A DNA stretch of 64,000 nt from Cyclobacteriaceae bacterium (GTDB taxonomy: Bacteria; Bacteroidota; Bacteroidia; Cytophagales; Cyclobacteriaceae): positions 1 through 64,000 of the forward strand of contig JAEUUF010000009.1 of assembly GCA_016787645.1 (NCBI GenBank), written 5' to 3'. Positions 7,541 to 16,490 of this stretch are shown here, in pieces. Each line of letters starts with the position of its first letter. Position 1 is the first letter of the stretch. The notes below the pieces were generated by a model. The model saw nothing but the letters and a program-made list of their open reading frames with translations, did no database searches and was not told the origin of the DNA. The position numbers and the translations under genes were made by a program.

Positions 7541-9466
7541 ATGAAGAACATCTTGAAGCAGCTGATAACCCTCGTGGTGATCTTGAGTGTTGCGGTATCC
7601 TGTGGCCCGGCCGAAGAGAAGAAACCCGCATCCTACACTATCGCACAGTTCATGGACATTGTCCAGATCAATGGTGGAGCGTTTTCACCGGATGACAGCA
7701 AGGTCATGATCAGCAGCAAAGTCACCGGGATCTTCAATGCCGTTGAGATCAACATACAGACAGGCGAGGAAAGGCCGTTGACCGGGTCTACTGATAATGC
7801 GATCTTCGGGCTAAGCTATTTTCCGGGGGATGAGCGAGTGGTTTATACCAGTGACCAGGGTGGCAATGAAATCAATCACCTGTATGTAAGGAATGTGGAT
7901 GGTTCAGTTATTGACCTCATCCAGGATTCCACGGCCAAGGCAGCGTTTGCAGGCTGGAGTTACAATAAGAAACTCATGTATTATCTGTCCAATAGCCGAG
8001 ACAAGAAATTCTTTGACCTCTACAACGTGCAGGTCCAGGCAGGCGAGAAAAACGTGTATCCGTCAACACTTTTATACAGGAATGAAAAGGGCCTGAATCC
8101 CGAAGTCATTTCAAATGACGACCGCTACATCGCCTTGAGCGAGTCCATAACGACCAATAATTCGAATATGTATTTGCTGGATACGCAGTCCGGTCAGGCG
8201 AAGTTGCTATCCAAGCACGATGGGGATGTTCAATTTAATCCTCAGTATTTCAGTCTGGATGGCAAGAAGCTCTTTTATACGACTGATGAGGGAAGTGAGT
8301 ACACCTACCTGGCCAGCTATGATATTGCTACCGGCGAAAAACAGAAGGTGGAAGAGGCTCCCTGGGATATCATGTTTGCCAATATCTCCAGGAATGGGAA
8401 ATACCGGTATGTAGCAATCAACAATGATGCGAGAACGGAAATCAAGATCTATGATGACCAGGGTAAACTCCTGTCAATTCCGGGTTTGCCGGAAGGAGAC
8501 ATTACGGGTGTAAATATTTCTGACAGTGAGAAACTGATGTCATTCTATGTGAGCAGTTCAAAATCGCCCAGCAACCTCTTTGTATACAATTTTGAAACGA
8601 AAGAGGTCAAGCAGCTCACGCATACCATGAGCAAAGAAATCAATCCGGACGACCTGGTGGCCGGCGAAGTGGTGCGGTTCAAGTCTTTTGATGGCTTGGA
8701 AATCCCGTGCTTGCTGTACAAACCAAAAGGACTCGCCAAAGGGGAAAAGGTTCCCGTGCTGCTGTGGATTCATGGAGGACCAGGTGGGCAAACACGACTC
8801 AATTATTCGGCTGCACTTCAACACCTGGTTAATCATGGCTATGCCATACTGGCGGTCAATAACCGGGGCAGTTCAGGGTATGGAAAGACCTTTTTTGCGG
8901 CTGATGACCGCAAACATGGAAATGAAGACCTTAGAGACTGCGTGGAAGCCAAGAAGTTTCTCGCAACCCTCCCATACATCGACACGGATAAGATTGGAAT
9001 TTATGGCGGGAGTTATGGGGGCTATATGGTCATGGCGGCCTTGACGTTTGCTCCCGAAGAGTTTAAGGTTGGGGTCAATTTGTTTGGGGTCACCAACTGG
9101 CTTCGCACCTTGAAGAGCATTCCGCCGTGGTGGGAGTCAAACCGTAAGGCGCTCTACACCGAACTAGGAGATCCTTTCACCGCGGATTCTGTGGCCTTGT
9201 ATGCCAAATCACCCTTGTTCCACGCTGACAAAATCACGAAGCCATTCATTGTGTTGCAAGGAAGCAACGACCCCCGTGTTTTGCAGGTGGAGTCAGATGA
9301 AATTGTGGCGGCTGCGAAGAAGAATGGTGTTCCGGTCGAGTATGTCATATTTCCGGATGAGGGTCACGGCTTTGTCAAGAAGGAGAATAACATCAAGGCA
9401 TCCGAAGAAGTCCTGAAGTTTCTTGACAAATACCTCAAAGGGACAGAGTCTGCACCGCAACCGTAG
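7541..9466 (+). CDS. S9 family prolyl oligopeptidase, lipoprotein
   Basis: A 641-residue serine peptidase of the S9 family, probably an exported lipoprotein: a hydrophobic leader ends in the lipobox AVSC with C21. Residues ~40-360 form the WD40-like beta-propeller that screens substrates, and the rest is the alpha/beta-hydrolase domain. The catalytic triad is visible: S491 in GGSYGG, D577 in GSNDPRV and H609 in EGHGF; HGGPGG forms the oxyanion region. The ATG at 7541 begins MKNILKQL and gives a normal lipoprotein leader; the reading frame is open further upstream only through weak starts. It likely degrades proline-containing oligopeptides in the periplasm. It is a single gene, convergent with the next one. 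Confidence 0.92.
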   Translation: MKNILKQLITLVVILSVAVSCGPAEEKKPASYTIAQFMDIVQINGGAFSPDDSKVMISSKVTGIFNAVEINIQTGEERPLTGSTDNAIFGLSYFPGDERVVYTSDQGGNEINHLYVRNVDGSVIDLIQDSTAKAAFAGWSYNKKLMYYLSNSRDKKFFDLYNVQVQAGEKNVYPSTLLYRNEKGLNPEVISNDDRYIALSESITTNNSNMYLLDTQSGQAKLLSKHDGDVQFNPQYFSLDGKKLFYTTDEGSEYTYLASYDIATGEKQKVEEAPWDIMFANISRNGKYRYVAINNDARTEIKIYDDQGKLLSIPGLPEGDITGVNISDSEKLMSFYVSSSKSPSNLFVYNFETKEVKQLTHTMSKEINPDDLVAGEVVRFKSFDGLEIPCLLYKPKGLAKGEKVPVLLWIHGGPGGQTRLNYSAALQHLVNHGYAILAVNNRGSSGYGKTFFAADDRKHGNEDLRDCVEAKKFLATLPYIDTDKIGIYGGSYGGYMVMAALTFAPEEFKVGVNLFGVTNWLRTLKSIPPWWESNRKALYTELGDPFTADSVALYAKSPLFHADKITKPFIVLQGSNDPRVLQVESDEIVAAAKKNGVPVEYVIFPDEGHGFVKKENNIKASEEVLKFLDKYLKGTESAPQP

Positions 9467-9472
9467 CCAGGT

Positions 9473-10153
9473 TCAGTGGCTATCCGGTGAACAAACTGTC
9501 AGTTCACAGTAATCGATCGCGAACGAGTCATAGGACTGCACGCCCGGCACGGTTTGAATTATTTTCCACTGCAAGGTTATGCTACCGTCCTTAAGTAGTG
9601 GCAGCAGACTTTGCGGGATAGCGATATCAAAGCTGGAAACGAAGTCAGACCATTTTCCGCTGATGTTGTCGAATTGATCGATAGCATCGAAGGCACCTGG
9701 AATCTCCTGCCCATCCATGAAGAGTTTGATGTCCGTGTCAGAGTTGCACACCTGTTGATCGCCATCCTGGATGCCCAGGGTGGTGAGGTGAAGCTTTGCG
9801 CTTCCGATTTGTGACGGTGGTGTGAACTGCATGGTAAACTGGATCTGGTGCGTACAGTTGCCACTGGGAGCGATATCAGCAGGGTACACGTCGGTAAAGA
9901 GCGGATCATTGCTCCGCCAGTCCAGCGGAAGCGACGTGCCGCCAGGCACGTAGAGTGCATACCCATCCTTGAACCCCTGGCCAAAGCCGTCCTTATCGCC
10001 CAGCAAGACCGTTGAGCAACTTGTTTGAGTTGTTGGAATTTTGGGTTTGGGTGGGCCCGGTGCCTTTTCCAGCACTTCCCGGTTAGGATCGGCACATCCG
10101 AAAAGCAAGTTCAACGCCAAAATCAGCGAAATTGCAAATTGCAGTGTTTTCAT
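9473..10153 (-). CDS. Lipoprotein of unknown function
   Basis: A 226-residue predicted lipoprotein: leader with lipobox LFGC and C20, then a proline-rich linker (APGPPKPKIPTT). The mature part has five cysteines and alternating polar and hydrophobic strands (HQIQFTMQF, SAKLHLTTLGIQDGD, DIKLFMDGQEI), giving the look of a jelly-roll or carbohydrate-binding-like beta sandwich that could bind calcium through its Asp-rich loops. I do not recognise a named family. It ends 6 bp from the convergent S9 peptidase and stands alone, with a repeat-filled gap on its upstream side. Confidence 0.75.
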   Translation of the reverse strand: MKTLQFAISLILALNLLFGCADPNREVLEKAPGPPKPKIPTTQTSCSTVLLGDKDGFGQGFKDGYALYVPGGTSLPLDWRSNDPLFTDVYPADIAPSGNCTHQIQFTMQFTPPSQIGSAKLHLTTLGIQDGDQQVCNSDTDIKLFMDGQEIPGAFDAIDQFDNISGKWSDFVSSFDIAIPQSLLPLLKDGSITLQWKIIQTVPGVQSYDSFAIDYCELTVCSPDSH

Positions 10154-10326
10154 ATCGCAGGGGTTTATTTACAATACAAAAGTCCTGCTGATTCATTCCC
10201 GGTGTACAGCGAAGTCTGCCACCGGACTTGGGGTGAGTTGCAAAAATTGCCAAATCCGACACCGTGTGCGCTGGATCAAGGCTCTGCATATCCCCAGCAT
10301 GGAAATACCTGGCTGTGAAAACCTCG

Positions 10327-10495
10327 GAATTTGAAAATTAGGCGATTTGAAAATTTGAAAATGGAGGGAGCTGCGTTTCCATGCTTTCCCTTTCAAATTG
10401 GCTAGACTGGATTACTGACAGAATGAATCCTTTTGAAAATGAAACGCTCTGACGGCGTCATTTTTCAAATTTTCAAATCCTCAAATTTTCAAATT
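10327..10495. repeat. Nested TTTGAAAA inverted repeat
   Basis: The left arm (10327-10362) is built of the word TTTGAAAAT; the right arm (10459-10495) is its near-perfect inverse, about 96 nt away. A smaller hairpin (AAAATGAAACGC with GCGTCATTTT) lies just inside the right arm. The gap 10154-10500 holds no gene. The smaller hairpin may be the 3' end of nfu transcripts on the minus strand. Confidence 0.65.
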
Positions 10496-10500
10496 GAACC

Positions 10501-11079
10501 TTATCCCAACGCCTGAACTCCGGTAACAGTATCCGGCATCATCCGCTTGAACAGATTTTCAATGCCAGCCTTGAGCGTAACGGTAGAGGAAGGGCATCCG
10601 CTGCAGGAACCCTGCAGGCGAACGGTGACAATGCCTTCATGAAAGGAGTGGAAGGTAATAGCACCACCATCTTGCTCCACAGCAGGACGAATATATTCGT
10701 CGAGAATGCTTTTGATCTGTTTGATCGTCTCTGTTTCTTCCTGCTCAGCGGGCGCCATCTCGCCGCGCTGATCCAGGATCAGTTTCCCTGACTCGAGGAA
10801 TTTCTGGATGTGTTCACGAAGAATATTTTGCACCTCAATCCACTCCACATCTCCTTTCTTGGTCACCGTAACGAAGTTGCTCGCATAGAACACGCGCTCC
10901 ACAAAAGGGTACATGAACAGCTCCTGGGCCAAAGGAGCATCTTTGGCATGCGAAGGATCTGGAAAATCAAAACTCATCCCTTCCGGAACCAGGATCTCAT
11001 TCACCACAAATTTGAGTGAATTCGGGTTCGGATTGGACTCCAGGTAGATGCTGATAGGCTTAGGCGCAGTCTGAATCAT
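10501..11079 (-). CDS. NifU-like Fe-S cluster scaffold/carrier (Nfu type)
   Basis: A 192-residue cytoplasmic protein with the two domains of Nfu proteins: an N-terminal Nfu domain (residues ~8-100, YLESNPNPNSLKFV) and a C-terminal NifU domain with the cluster-binding pair C159/C162 in GSCSGCPSS. Nfu carries [4Fe-4S] clusters from the assembly machinery to target enzymes. I chose ATG 11079 because a longer start at 11094 would lie inside the -7 promoter box. No isc or suf genes are adjacent; in the window, QueG and the radical SAM protein are possible clients. Confidence 0.93.
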   Translation of the reverse strand: MIQTAPKPISIYLESNPNPNSLKFVVNEILVPEGMSFDFPDPSHAKDAPLAQELFMYPFVERVFYASNFVTVTKKGDVEWIEVQNILREHIQKFLESGKLILDQRGEMAPAEQEETETIKQIKSILDEYIRPAVEQDGGAITFHSFHEGIVTVRLQGSCSGCPSSTVTLKAGIENLFKRMMPDTVTGVQALG

Positions 11080-11091
11080 AATAAATAAGAA

Positions 11092-11099
11092 CAAAGGTA
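11092..11099 (-). promoter_or_regulatory. -7 promoter element of the nfu gene
   Basis: Perfect TACCTTTG on the minus strand, 12 nt before ATG 11079. It decides against the upstream start. Confidence 0.6.
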
Positions 11100-11142
11100 A
11101 CGCAATTTAGTTCCATCACCGATCACCGTTTTCCTGTAACTG

Positions 11143-11205
11143 TTTACTGGTCACCGGTCACCGCTTACTGGTCACTGTTTACCGGTCACTGTTTACCAGC
11201 CACCG
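11143..11205. repeat. 14-bp degenerate tandem repeat TTTACYGGTCACYG
   Basis: Copies begin at 11143, 11164, 11178 and 11192, with a partial GTCACCG unit at 11157. The array runs through the stop codon of the symporter gene (TGA at 11186-11188), so the last codons of that gene are made of repeat sequence. Unit copies differ at one to three positions. Confidence 0.7.
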
Positions 11206-12589
11206 GCTCCTCCAGCGCATTCTCCCATTTACTCACCACGGCGGTGGCGATGCTGTTGCCCACCACGTTAGTGGCGCTGCGACCCATGTCGAGAAGCGGA
11301 TCAATGCCGAGCAGCAGGGCCAGGCCGGCCTCAGGAATATTGAACGTGGCAAGCGTGCCTGCAATCACCACGAGTGATGCCCTCGGTACACCAGCAATTC
11401 CTTTGCTGGTCAGCATCAGTACGAGCAGCATGCTGACCTGGGTGGCAATTGGAATATGCATGCCATACGATTGAGCAATAAAGAGCGATGCAAAGGTCAT
11501 ATACATCATGCTGCCATCCAGGTTGAACGAATAGCCCAAGGGAAGCACAAAACTCACAATCTTGTCCTTGCAGCCGAAGGCTTCCAGTTTTTCCATGGTC
11601 ATGGGAAAAGCCGCTTCACTGCTCGAAGTGGAGAAGGCCAGTAACGTAGGTTGTCTTACACGTTTGACAAGATCAATAACACGTTTCCCAATTACGATGA
11701 ATCCCGCCGTGAACAGAAGAACCCAAAGCAAGAGCAGGGTGAAGTAGAACTCACTGATGAAGATGGAGTAGGTCGTCAGGATGCCCAGCCCCTGGGTAGC
11801 AATGATTGCGGTCATGGCTCCAAAGACGGCAACCGGCGCAAGGTTCATGACATAGCCTGTCACTTTAAGGATGACGTGAGCGGCTGCATCCATAAAAGTA
11901 ATTACCACTTTCCCTGACTCTCCAATGGCGGCTGTGCCAATTCCAAAAAGAACTGAAAAGACAACAATTTGGAGAATCTCATTCTTGGCCATGGATTCCA
12001 CCACGCTCGTTGGAAATACGTGATACAAGAATTGCTTCAGTGTCAGTCCTGTGGAGACAATACCGCTGGTATCGCTGGCATCCGGTAGCGGAAGGTTCAT
12101 CGCCTCGCCAGGCCGGAAGATGTTGACCATGATCATGCCTAACAGGAGACTCATCAGCGATGCGCTGACAAACCAAAGCAAGGTCTTGCCACCAATTCGT
12201 CCTACGGAACTAATGTCACCCAGTTTGGCAACACCGACTACCAGCGTAGTGAAAACCAGCGGTGCCACAATCATTTTAATTAACCGAAGAAAAATATCTG
12301 CGAGTATGGAGAACGGCTCAATCTTTTTGTCACGTGCAGCCATCACTGCAGTTCGCTGCTGGCCAAGGTCCACCTTTTGCTTTTCCAGGCTGGCGTGCAC
12401 AGCACTGTCTTGCTCCGTGCGTAACTGAGTGTTGATCTGAGCGACCGATTTTTGAATGGTATCCAGCTTCAAATTCTCCTCTGCCACATAGCTTTGGTTC
12501 AGGGTGAATCCGAGGGCAATACCGATTATGAGGCTAACAATAATATAGAAGGTAAGTCGGCTCTTTTTCGGCGGGGTCACAGGTTCCAT
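11186..12589 (-). CDS. Dicarboxylate/amino acid:cation symporter (DAACS/SLC1 family)
   Basis: A 467-residue inner-membrane carrier for C4-dicarboxylates or acidic amino acids, driven by H+ or Na+. The family hallmarks are present: the serine-rich re-entrant loop AFSTSSSEAAFP, the NLDGSMMY motif, and the C-terminal DMGRSATNVVGNSIA motif that binds the carboxylate and cation. Unusual is a charged insert of ~60 residues (about 30-90, rich in Q, K, E and A) between the first and second membrane segments, which would lie outside as a short coiled coil. The C-terminus is encoded in a tandem repeat. It stands 76 bp upstream of aroC on the same strand, without an evident functional link. Confidence 0.93.
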   Translation of the reverse strand: MEPVTPPKKSRLTFYIIVSLIIGIALGFTLNQSYVAEENLKLDTIQKSVAQINTQLRTEQDSAVHASLEKQKVDLGQQRTAVMAARDKKIEPFSILADIFLRLIKMIVAPLVFTTLVVGVAKLGDISSVGRIGGKTLLWFVSASLMSLLLGMIMVNIFRPGEAMNLPLPDASDTSGIVSTGLTLKQFLYHVFPTSVVESMAKNEILQIVVFSVLFGIGTAAIGESGKVVITFMDAAAHVILKVTGYVMNLAPVAVFGAMTAIIATQGLGILTTYSIFISEFYFTLLLLWVLLFTAGFIVIGKRVIDLVKRVRQPTLLAFSTSSSEAAFPMTMEKLEAFGCKDKIVSFVLPLGYSFNLDGSMMYMTFASLFIAQSYGMHIPIATQVSMLLVLMLTSKGIAGVPRASLVVIAGTLATFNIPEAGLALLLGIDPLLDMGRSATNVVGNSIATAVVSKWENALEEPVAGKQ

Positions 12590-12665
12590 AGTAAAGGATC
12601 AGTTGGTGTGGGTGGAATAGGCGCCGGTAGTTGATTCAGCGAATTTGAAAATCAAAAATAGATAT

Positions 12666-13739
12666 TTAAACCCTGGTTGACCTTGCCCGCAAGACAAAAT
12701 CCGCCATCACCAGCGCCGCCATCGCTTCGACAATCGGCACTGCTCTCGGCACCACGCAAGGATCATGACGGCCCTTGCCTGCCACTGCCACGGGGTTGCC
12801 TTCCCGGTCGACGCTTTCCTGGTCCTGCATGATCGTGGCAACTGGTTTGAAGGCAACTTTGAAATAGATATCCTCGCCGTTGCTTATCCCGCCCTGGATG
12901 CCACCGGAAAAGTTAGTCGTGGTTCGGATTTTTCCTCCCTCATTTATAAAGGCATCATTGTGAGCGGAACCGCGCATAGTTATCCCGCCAAAACCACTTC
13001 CGTATTCGAATCCTTTCACCGCATTGATGCTCAGCATCGCTTTGCCAAGGTCAGCATGCAGTTTATCAAACACGGGCTCACCCAAACCTACCGGTGAATT
13101 TCTGATCACGCCAGTAACCACACCGCCAATGGTATCACGACTTTTTCTTACTTCGTCAATCAGCGCAATCATTTTATCTGCAGTAGCTGAATCAGGACAG
13201 CGAACAATGTTTTCCTCAGTCTTGGACAGGTCCATAGAGGTATAGGGAGGTGACTGGATGTCACCCACCTGCGAAACAAATGCCTGGACTTGTATACCCA
13301 CATGTCGCAGAAATAACTTGGCTATCGCACCTGCTGCGACACGAGCGGCCGTTTCCCGGGCAGAACTTCTTCCGCCACCCCGATAGTCTCGTATCCCATA
13401 CTTCTTTTCGTAGGTAAAGTCGGCATGAGATGGGCGGAAGGTATTTTCCAGGTGACCGTAATCCTTGCTGCGCGCATCCTCGTTGGCAATGAACAAGGCT
13501 ATTGGAGCGCCGGTGGCTTTGCCTTCGAAAACGCCTGAAAGAATTTGTAGAAGGTCTTGTTCCTTGCGTTGGGTAGTGATGGACGATTGACCTGGCCTGC
13601 GGCGATCCAATTCCGACTGAATAAAGGTCTCATCGATGACTAATCCGGCAGGACAACCGTCGATGACCACGCCTACCCCGGCGCCGTGAGATTCTCCGAA
13701 CGTACTGATGGAAAAGATTTTGCCGAACGTATTGCCCAT
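12666..13739 (-). CDS. aroC: Chorismate synthase
   Basis: A 357-residue cytoplasmic FMN-dependent enzyme that makes chorismate from 5-enolpyruvylshikimate-3-phosphate, the last step of the shikimate pathway. Family signatures are all present: [18 protein letters not shown] near the start, [36 protein letters not shown], and the C-terminal [20 protein letters not shown]. Length is normal. No other aro gene is next to it. Confidence 0.97.
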   Translation of the reverse strand: MGNTFGKIFSISTFGESHGAGVGVVIDGCPAGLVIDETFIQSELDRRRPGQSSITTQRKEQDLLQILSGVFEGKATGAPIALFIANEDARSKDYGHLENTFRPSHADFTYEKKYGIRDYRGGGRSSARETAARVAAGAIAKLFLRHVGIQVQAFVSQVGDIQSPPYTSMDLSKTEENIVRCPDSATADKMIALIDEVRKSRDTIGGVVTGVIRNSPVGLGEPVFDKLHADLGKAMLSINAVKGFEYGSGFGGITMRGSAHNDAFINEGGKIRTTTNFSGGIQGGISNGEDIYFKVAFKPVATIMQDQESVDREGNPVAVAGKGRHDPCVVPRAVPIVEAMAALVMADFVLRARSTRV

Positions 13740-13793
13740 GGTGAATTACCCATCCAATATGGATAAAGATTCCGACTCTTTGAAATCCCGTGA

Positions 13794-15245
13794 TCAGGCG
13801 GGTCGACGCCGGATGAATAGATAGATGGACAGCGCCATCACAATGCCGATAAATGCATTGACCGCGGGCTTGATCCAGTTTAGTCCCGAGGAAGAACTCA
13901 GGCTGTTGTCGGTCACATCGATCCGGTCATAAAATGACCCCAAATCGGTGCTCCGTATTGCTTGGTTACGTTGACTTTCTCCTTCGACAGTAACTGCAAT
14001 TTGTGAGCGTAGGGTGTCGTACTTGTGCCGGGCTGGATCAAAGTATACCCAGCTAAAGTAGTTGCCGAGATTGTATTGTCCAGGCTCTTTGGGCACGACG
14101 AAGTAGCGGAAGCTCTTCGTCCCCAACACCTTTCCATTTTCCCGGGCAACGGTTTGCTGAACATTGGGCTCATAAAAATCAAAGGGCCCCCCGGTTGGGA
14201 TGATGGGTCGTTCGATCGAAGAAATATTTCCTTCACCGGAAATACTGAATTCATAGGCAACGCTTTGTCCCGTTTTCAAATTGGAACTGGCAATTTTTTC
14301 GTTAAGCCGATACGATCCAACCGCCACTGTATGCTGAAGGGGGTGGGGTGGAAGCTCTTTCACTTTTACCGTCTTACTCTTCGAATAAAACGTCTTGAAA
14401 TCTTCCTGCCGGTTTTGACCAAAGAAAGAAGGATTCTTGGCCACCTTGAATTTGATCATCTCAAGTCCAACACTGGGGAAAGTGACCGGCTCGGTATTCA
14501 GGGGATAGTAGGTAGCCTGGTAAATGCGGTATTGCGTGTATCCCTTACCCTGGATGACGACGGATTCGCCTTCGATATTTTCGATGTTGAAATTTTCTTC
14601 CCAGCAGTTAGCCGGTTTTAGCCTTTTCAGAATCTCGGACAATTGCTTGCCCAAATCGTGAAACTGCATGGGCGCCCGGTTGTTGTCGGCTACAAGGAAT
14701 GAAAGCGAGGTGGTGAATCCTTCGCCGACATAGACTTCGTCCTTGCTTGTGGTCAGGGCCAAAAGTGCGTCTTCCTTGATGTCCATAAATTCCGGTTCTG
14801 ATTTCCCGTAAGGGTCACTGAACGGATCACGGCTATCGAACAGGCTGCGGAAAGGATCTCGCGCTTGCGATTGTACCGCCGGTCCTACTTTCACTTTCTT
14901 TCCCGGCGACTGTATGGTTTGCTCATTTACTTTCATCGCGAAAGGCGGCACGGTAAACACGCCCTGTTGTATGGGGGTGTAGGTCATGATCACCGACTGG
15001 GCCGAGCTCATCTGACCATTGATGATGCTGGTTTGTGAATTGGTGCTCGTCCCCCGCTTGCGGAACCCGGGAATGTCTGGAAATGCACTATAGGACCGTA
15101 ACTGGTCATTCTGGACAGTGACCATTATCGTCCACGCCTGGTTCTCGCCAATTTCATCTGGTCCCATCTGGATGGTAGGCTGAGCTGAGGCGAGGGAACC
15201 CGACCCAAGTAGAAAGAAAATGACCAGCCAATGACCTGTTTTCAT
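13794..15245 (-). CDS. batD: BatD family protein
   Basis: A 483-residue membrane-anchored periplasmic protein of the BatD (oxygen tolerance) family. A signal peptide (WLVIFFLLGSGSLASAQ) is followed by Ig-like beta-rich domains and one C-terminal membrane helix (AFIGIVMALSIYLFI) ending in basic residues. BatD proteins usually work with the BatA/BatB von Willebrand proteins and a MoxR ATPase; none of these is in the window, so this copy is separated from the bat operon. I chose ATG 15245, 4 nt behind a near-consensus -7 box (AATCTTTG, 15250-15257); 15248 is an equally possible start. Confidence 0.85.
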   Translation of the reverse strand: MKTGHWLVIFFLLGSGSLASAQPTIQMGPDEIGENQAWTIMVTVQNDQLRSYSAFPDIPGFRKRGTSTNSQTSIINGQMSSAQSVIMTYTPIQQGVFTVPPFAMKVNEQTIQSPGKKVKVGPAVQSQARDPFRSLFDSRDPFSDPYGKSEPEFMDIKEDALLALTTSKDEVYVGEGFTTSLSFLVADNNRAPMQFHDLGKQLSEILKRLKPANCWEENFNIENIEGESVVIQGKGYTQYRIYQATYYPLNTEPVTFPSVGLEMIKFKVAKNPSFFGQNRQEDFKTFYSKSKTVKVKELPPHPLQHTVAVGSYRLNEKIASSNLKTGQSVAYEFSISGEGNISSIERPIIPTGGPFDFYEPNVQQTVARENGKVLGTKSFRYFVVPKEPGQYNLGNYFSWVYFDPARHKYDTLRSQIAVTVEGESQRNQAIRSTDLGSFYDRIDVTDNSLSSSSGLNWIKPAVNAFIGIVMALSIYLFIRRRPA

Positions 15246-15376
15246 CATGCAAAGATTTCCGCAAACGGATTGCGGAGACAAAAATAGATTTTCTTTTAAC
15301 TCTGTGGCCTAAATATTACTTTCAACGTTATATCTCGCTTGTGAGGATGTTCCTCATCCACAAAAAGTCTGATGCC

Positions 15377-15559
15377 ATGTTGAATTACGTGAAGACCGTG
15401 CTCACCCGGGTGAGCTTTGATGCACGACTGTTTGAGAAAGAGCTCCGGAAAGCCATCAAAATGCTGATTGCCGAAGAAGTAGCCGAATTGCGCAGTTGGT
15501 GTTATGCCAATTTTCGGGATCACCAGGCAATCCTGAACCGCTGCTTTGTGGCTGCCTGA
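15377..15559 (+). CDS. Small conserved-looking protein of 60 residues
   Basis: A 60-residue protein starting MLNYVKTVL. It is rich in charged residues and predicted to be mostly helical (ELRKAIKMLIAEEVAELRSW), with no signal peptide or membrane segment. Codon use is like that of its neighbours, and it fills the gap between batD and the convergent queG exactly, ending 5 bp before the queG stop. I recall similar short proteins of unknown function in related genomes but cannot name a family. Downstream of 15377 is preferred as the start over the weak upstream ones. Confidence 0.65.
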   Translation: MLNYVKTVLTRVSFDARLFEKELRKAIKMLIAEEVAELRSWCYANFRDHQAILNRCFVAA

Positions 15560-15564
15560 TTCCG

Positions 15565-16482
15565 TCAGGACAAGAACTGGATGTTTCGGGTAAGCCCCTC
15601 ATAGCCGGTTCGTTGCACCGCTGAATTGGCAAAGATGCGCTCAAATACAGGCTTGGTGAGTTCAACCCAGTCATTGGCCTCCATGTTCCTTAATTCTTCA
15701 GGGGGTAAAAACCGGGATTCTTGATGGGGAGTTGCAAATCGATTCCATGGGCATACCTCCTGGCAGATATCACAACCAAACACCCAGTTCTCAAATTTGC
15801 CTTTCATTTCTTTGGGCAAGGCTTCCTTGAGTTCAATGGTATAGTAGGAGATGCAGGCACTTCCATTCACTACATAAGGCTCAGGAATCGCCCCGGTGGG
15901 ACAAGCATCCATGCAGGCGGTACAAGTGCCGCAATAATCCCGGATAGGTCCATCCGGCTCAAGCTCCAGGTCAAGGATCAGCTCAGCCAGAAAGAAGAAG
16001 CTGCCTTGTTGCCGGTTGAGCAGCAGGGAATTCTTGCCAATCCATCCCAACCCTGATCGTGCTGCCCATGCACGCTCCATCACCGGCGCTGAGTCGACAA
16101 AGACTCGCCCATGGAATTCACCAATTTGCTCACGCAGCCTGGAGACCAACTCATACAGCAGGTCTTTGATGACGCGATGATAGTCTTCGCCGTAGGCATA
16201 CCTTGAGATCTTGTGTGATGAATCGGGTAGCGGTTCCTTTGGGTAGTAATTGTACATCAGGCTGACGACTGATTTGGCACCAGGCACGAGGAGTCGCGGG
16301 TCGAGCCGCTTGTCGAAATTTTTTTCCAGGTAGCTCATCTCGCCGGCGTACCCCCGCCGCAGCCATTCTTCAAGACGCGGAGCTTCCTCCTCGAGAAACT
16401 CCGCTTTGGACACCCCGCAAAAAGAAAAGCCCATCGCCGCAGCGGTGGACTTGACAAGTCGGGTATTCTCCTGTATCGACAT
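15565..16482 (-). CDS. queG: Epoxyqueuosine reductase QueG
   Basis: A 305-residue cobalamin-dependent iron-sulfur enzyme that reduces epoxyqueuosine to queuosine in tRNA, the last step of queuosine synthesis. Two [4Fe-4S] ferredoxin motifs are visible: [15 protein letters not shown], and [11 protein letters not shown]. The N-terminal domain with [20 protein letters not shown] is typical of the family. Length is slightly short of the E. coli enzyme, which has an extra C-terminal HEAT-like domain. It begins 8 bp after ruvB and probably shares its transcript. Confidence 0.96.
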   Translation of the reverse strand: MSIQENTRLVKSTAAAMGFSFCGVSKAEFLEEEAPRLEEWLRRGYAGEMSYLEKNFDKRLDPRLLVPGAKSVVSLMYNYYPKEPLPDSSHKISRYAYGEDYHRVIKDLLYELVSRLREQIGEFHGRVFVDSAPVMERAWAARSGLGWIGKNSLLLNRQQGSFFFLAELILDLELEPDGPIRDYCGTCTACMDACPTGAIPEPYVVNGSACISYYTIELKEALPKEMKGKFENWVFGCDICQEVCPWNRFATPHQESRFLPPEELRNMEANDWVELTKPVFERIFANSAVQRTGYEGLTRNIQFLS

Positions 16483-16490
16483 GCGACCGG

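Noticed and set aside
7447-7551. Longer start of the MBL hydrolase
   Set aside because: It would include the -7 box and overlap the divergent S9 lipoprotein gene; the family match begins at ATG 7446.
10327-11205. Possible CRISPR array
   Set aside because: The repeats are short words without regular unique spacers, and no cas genes are present.
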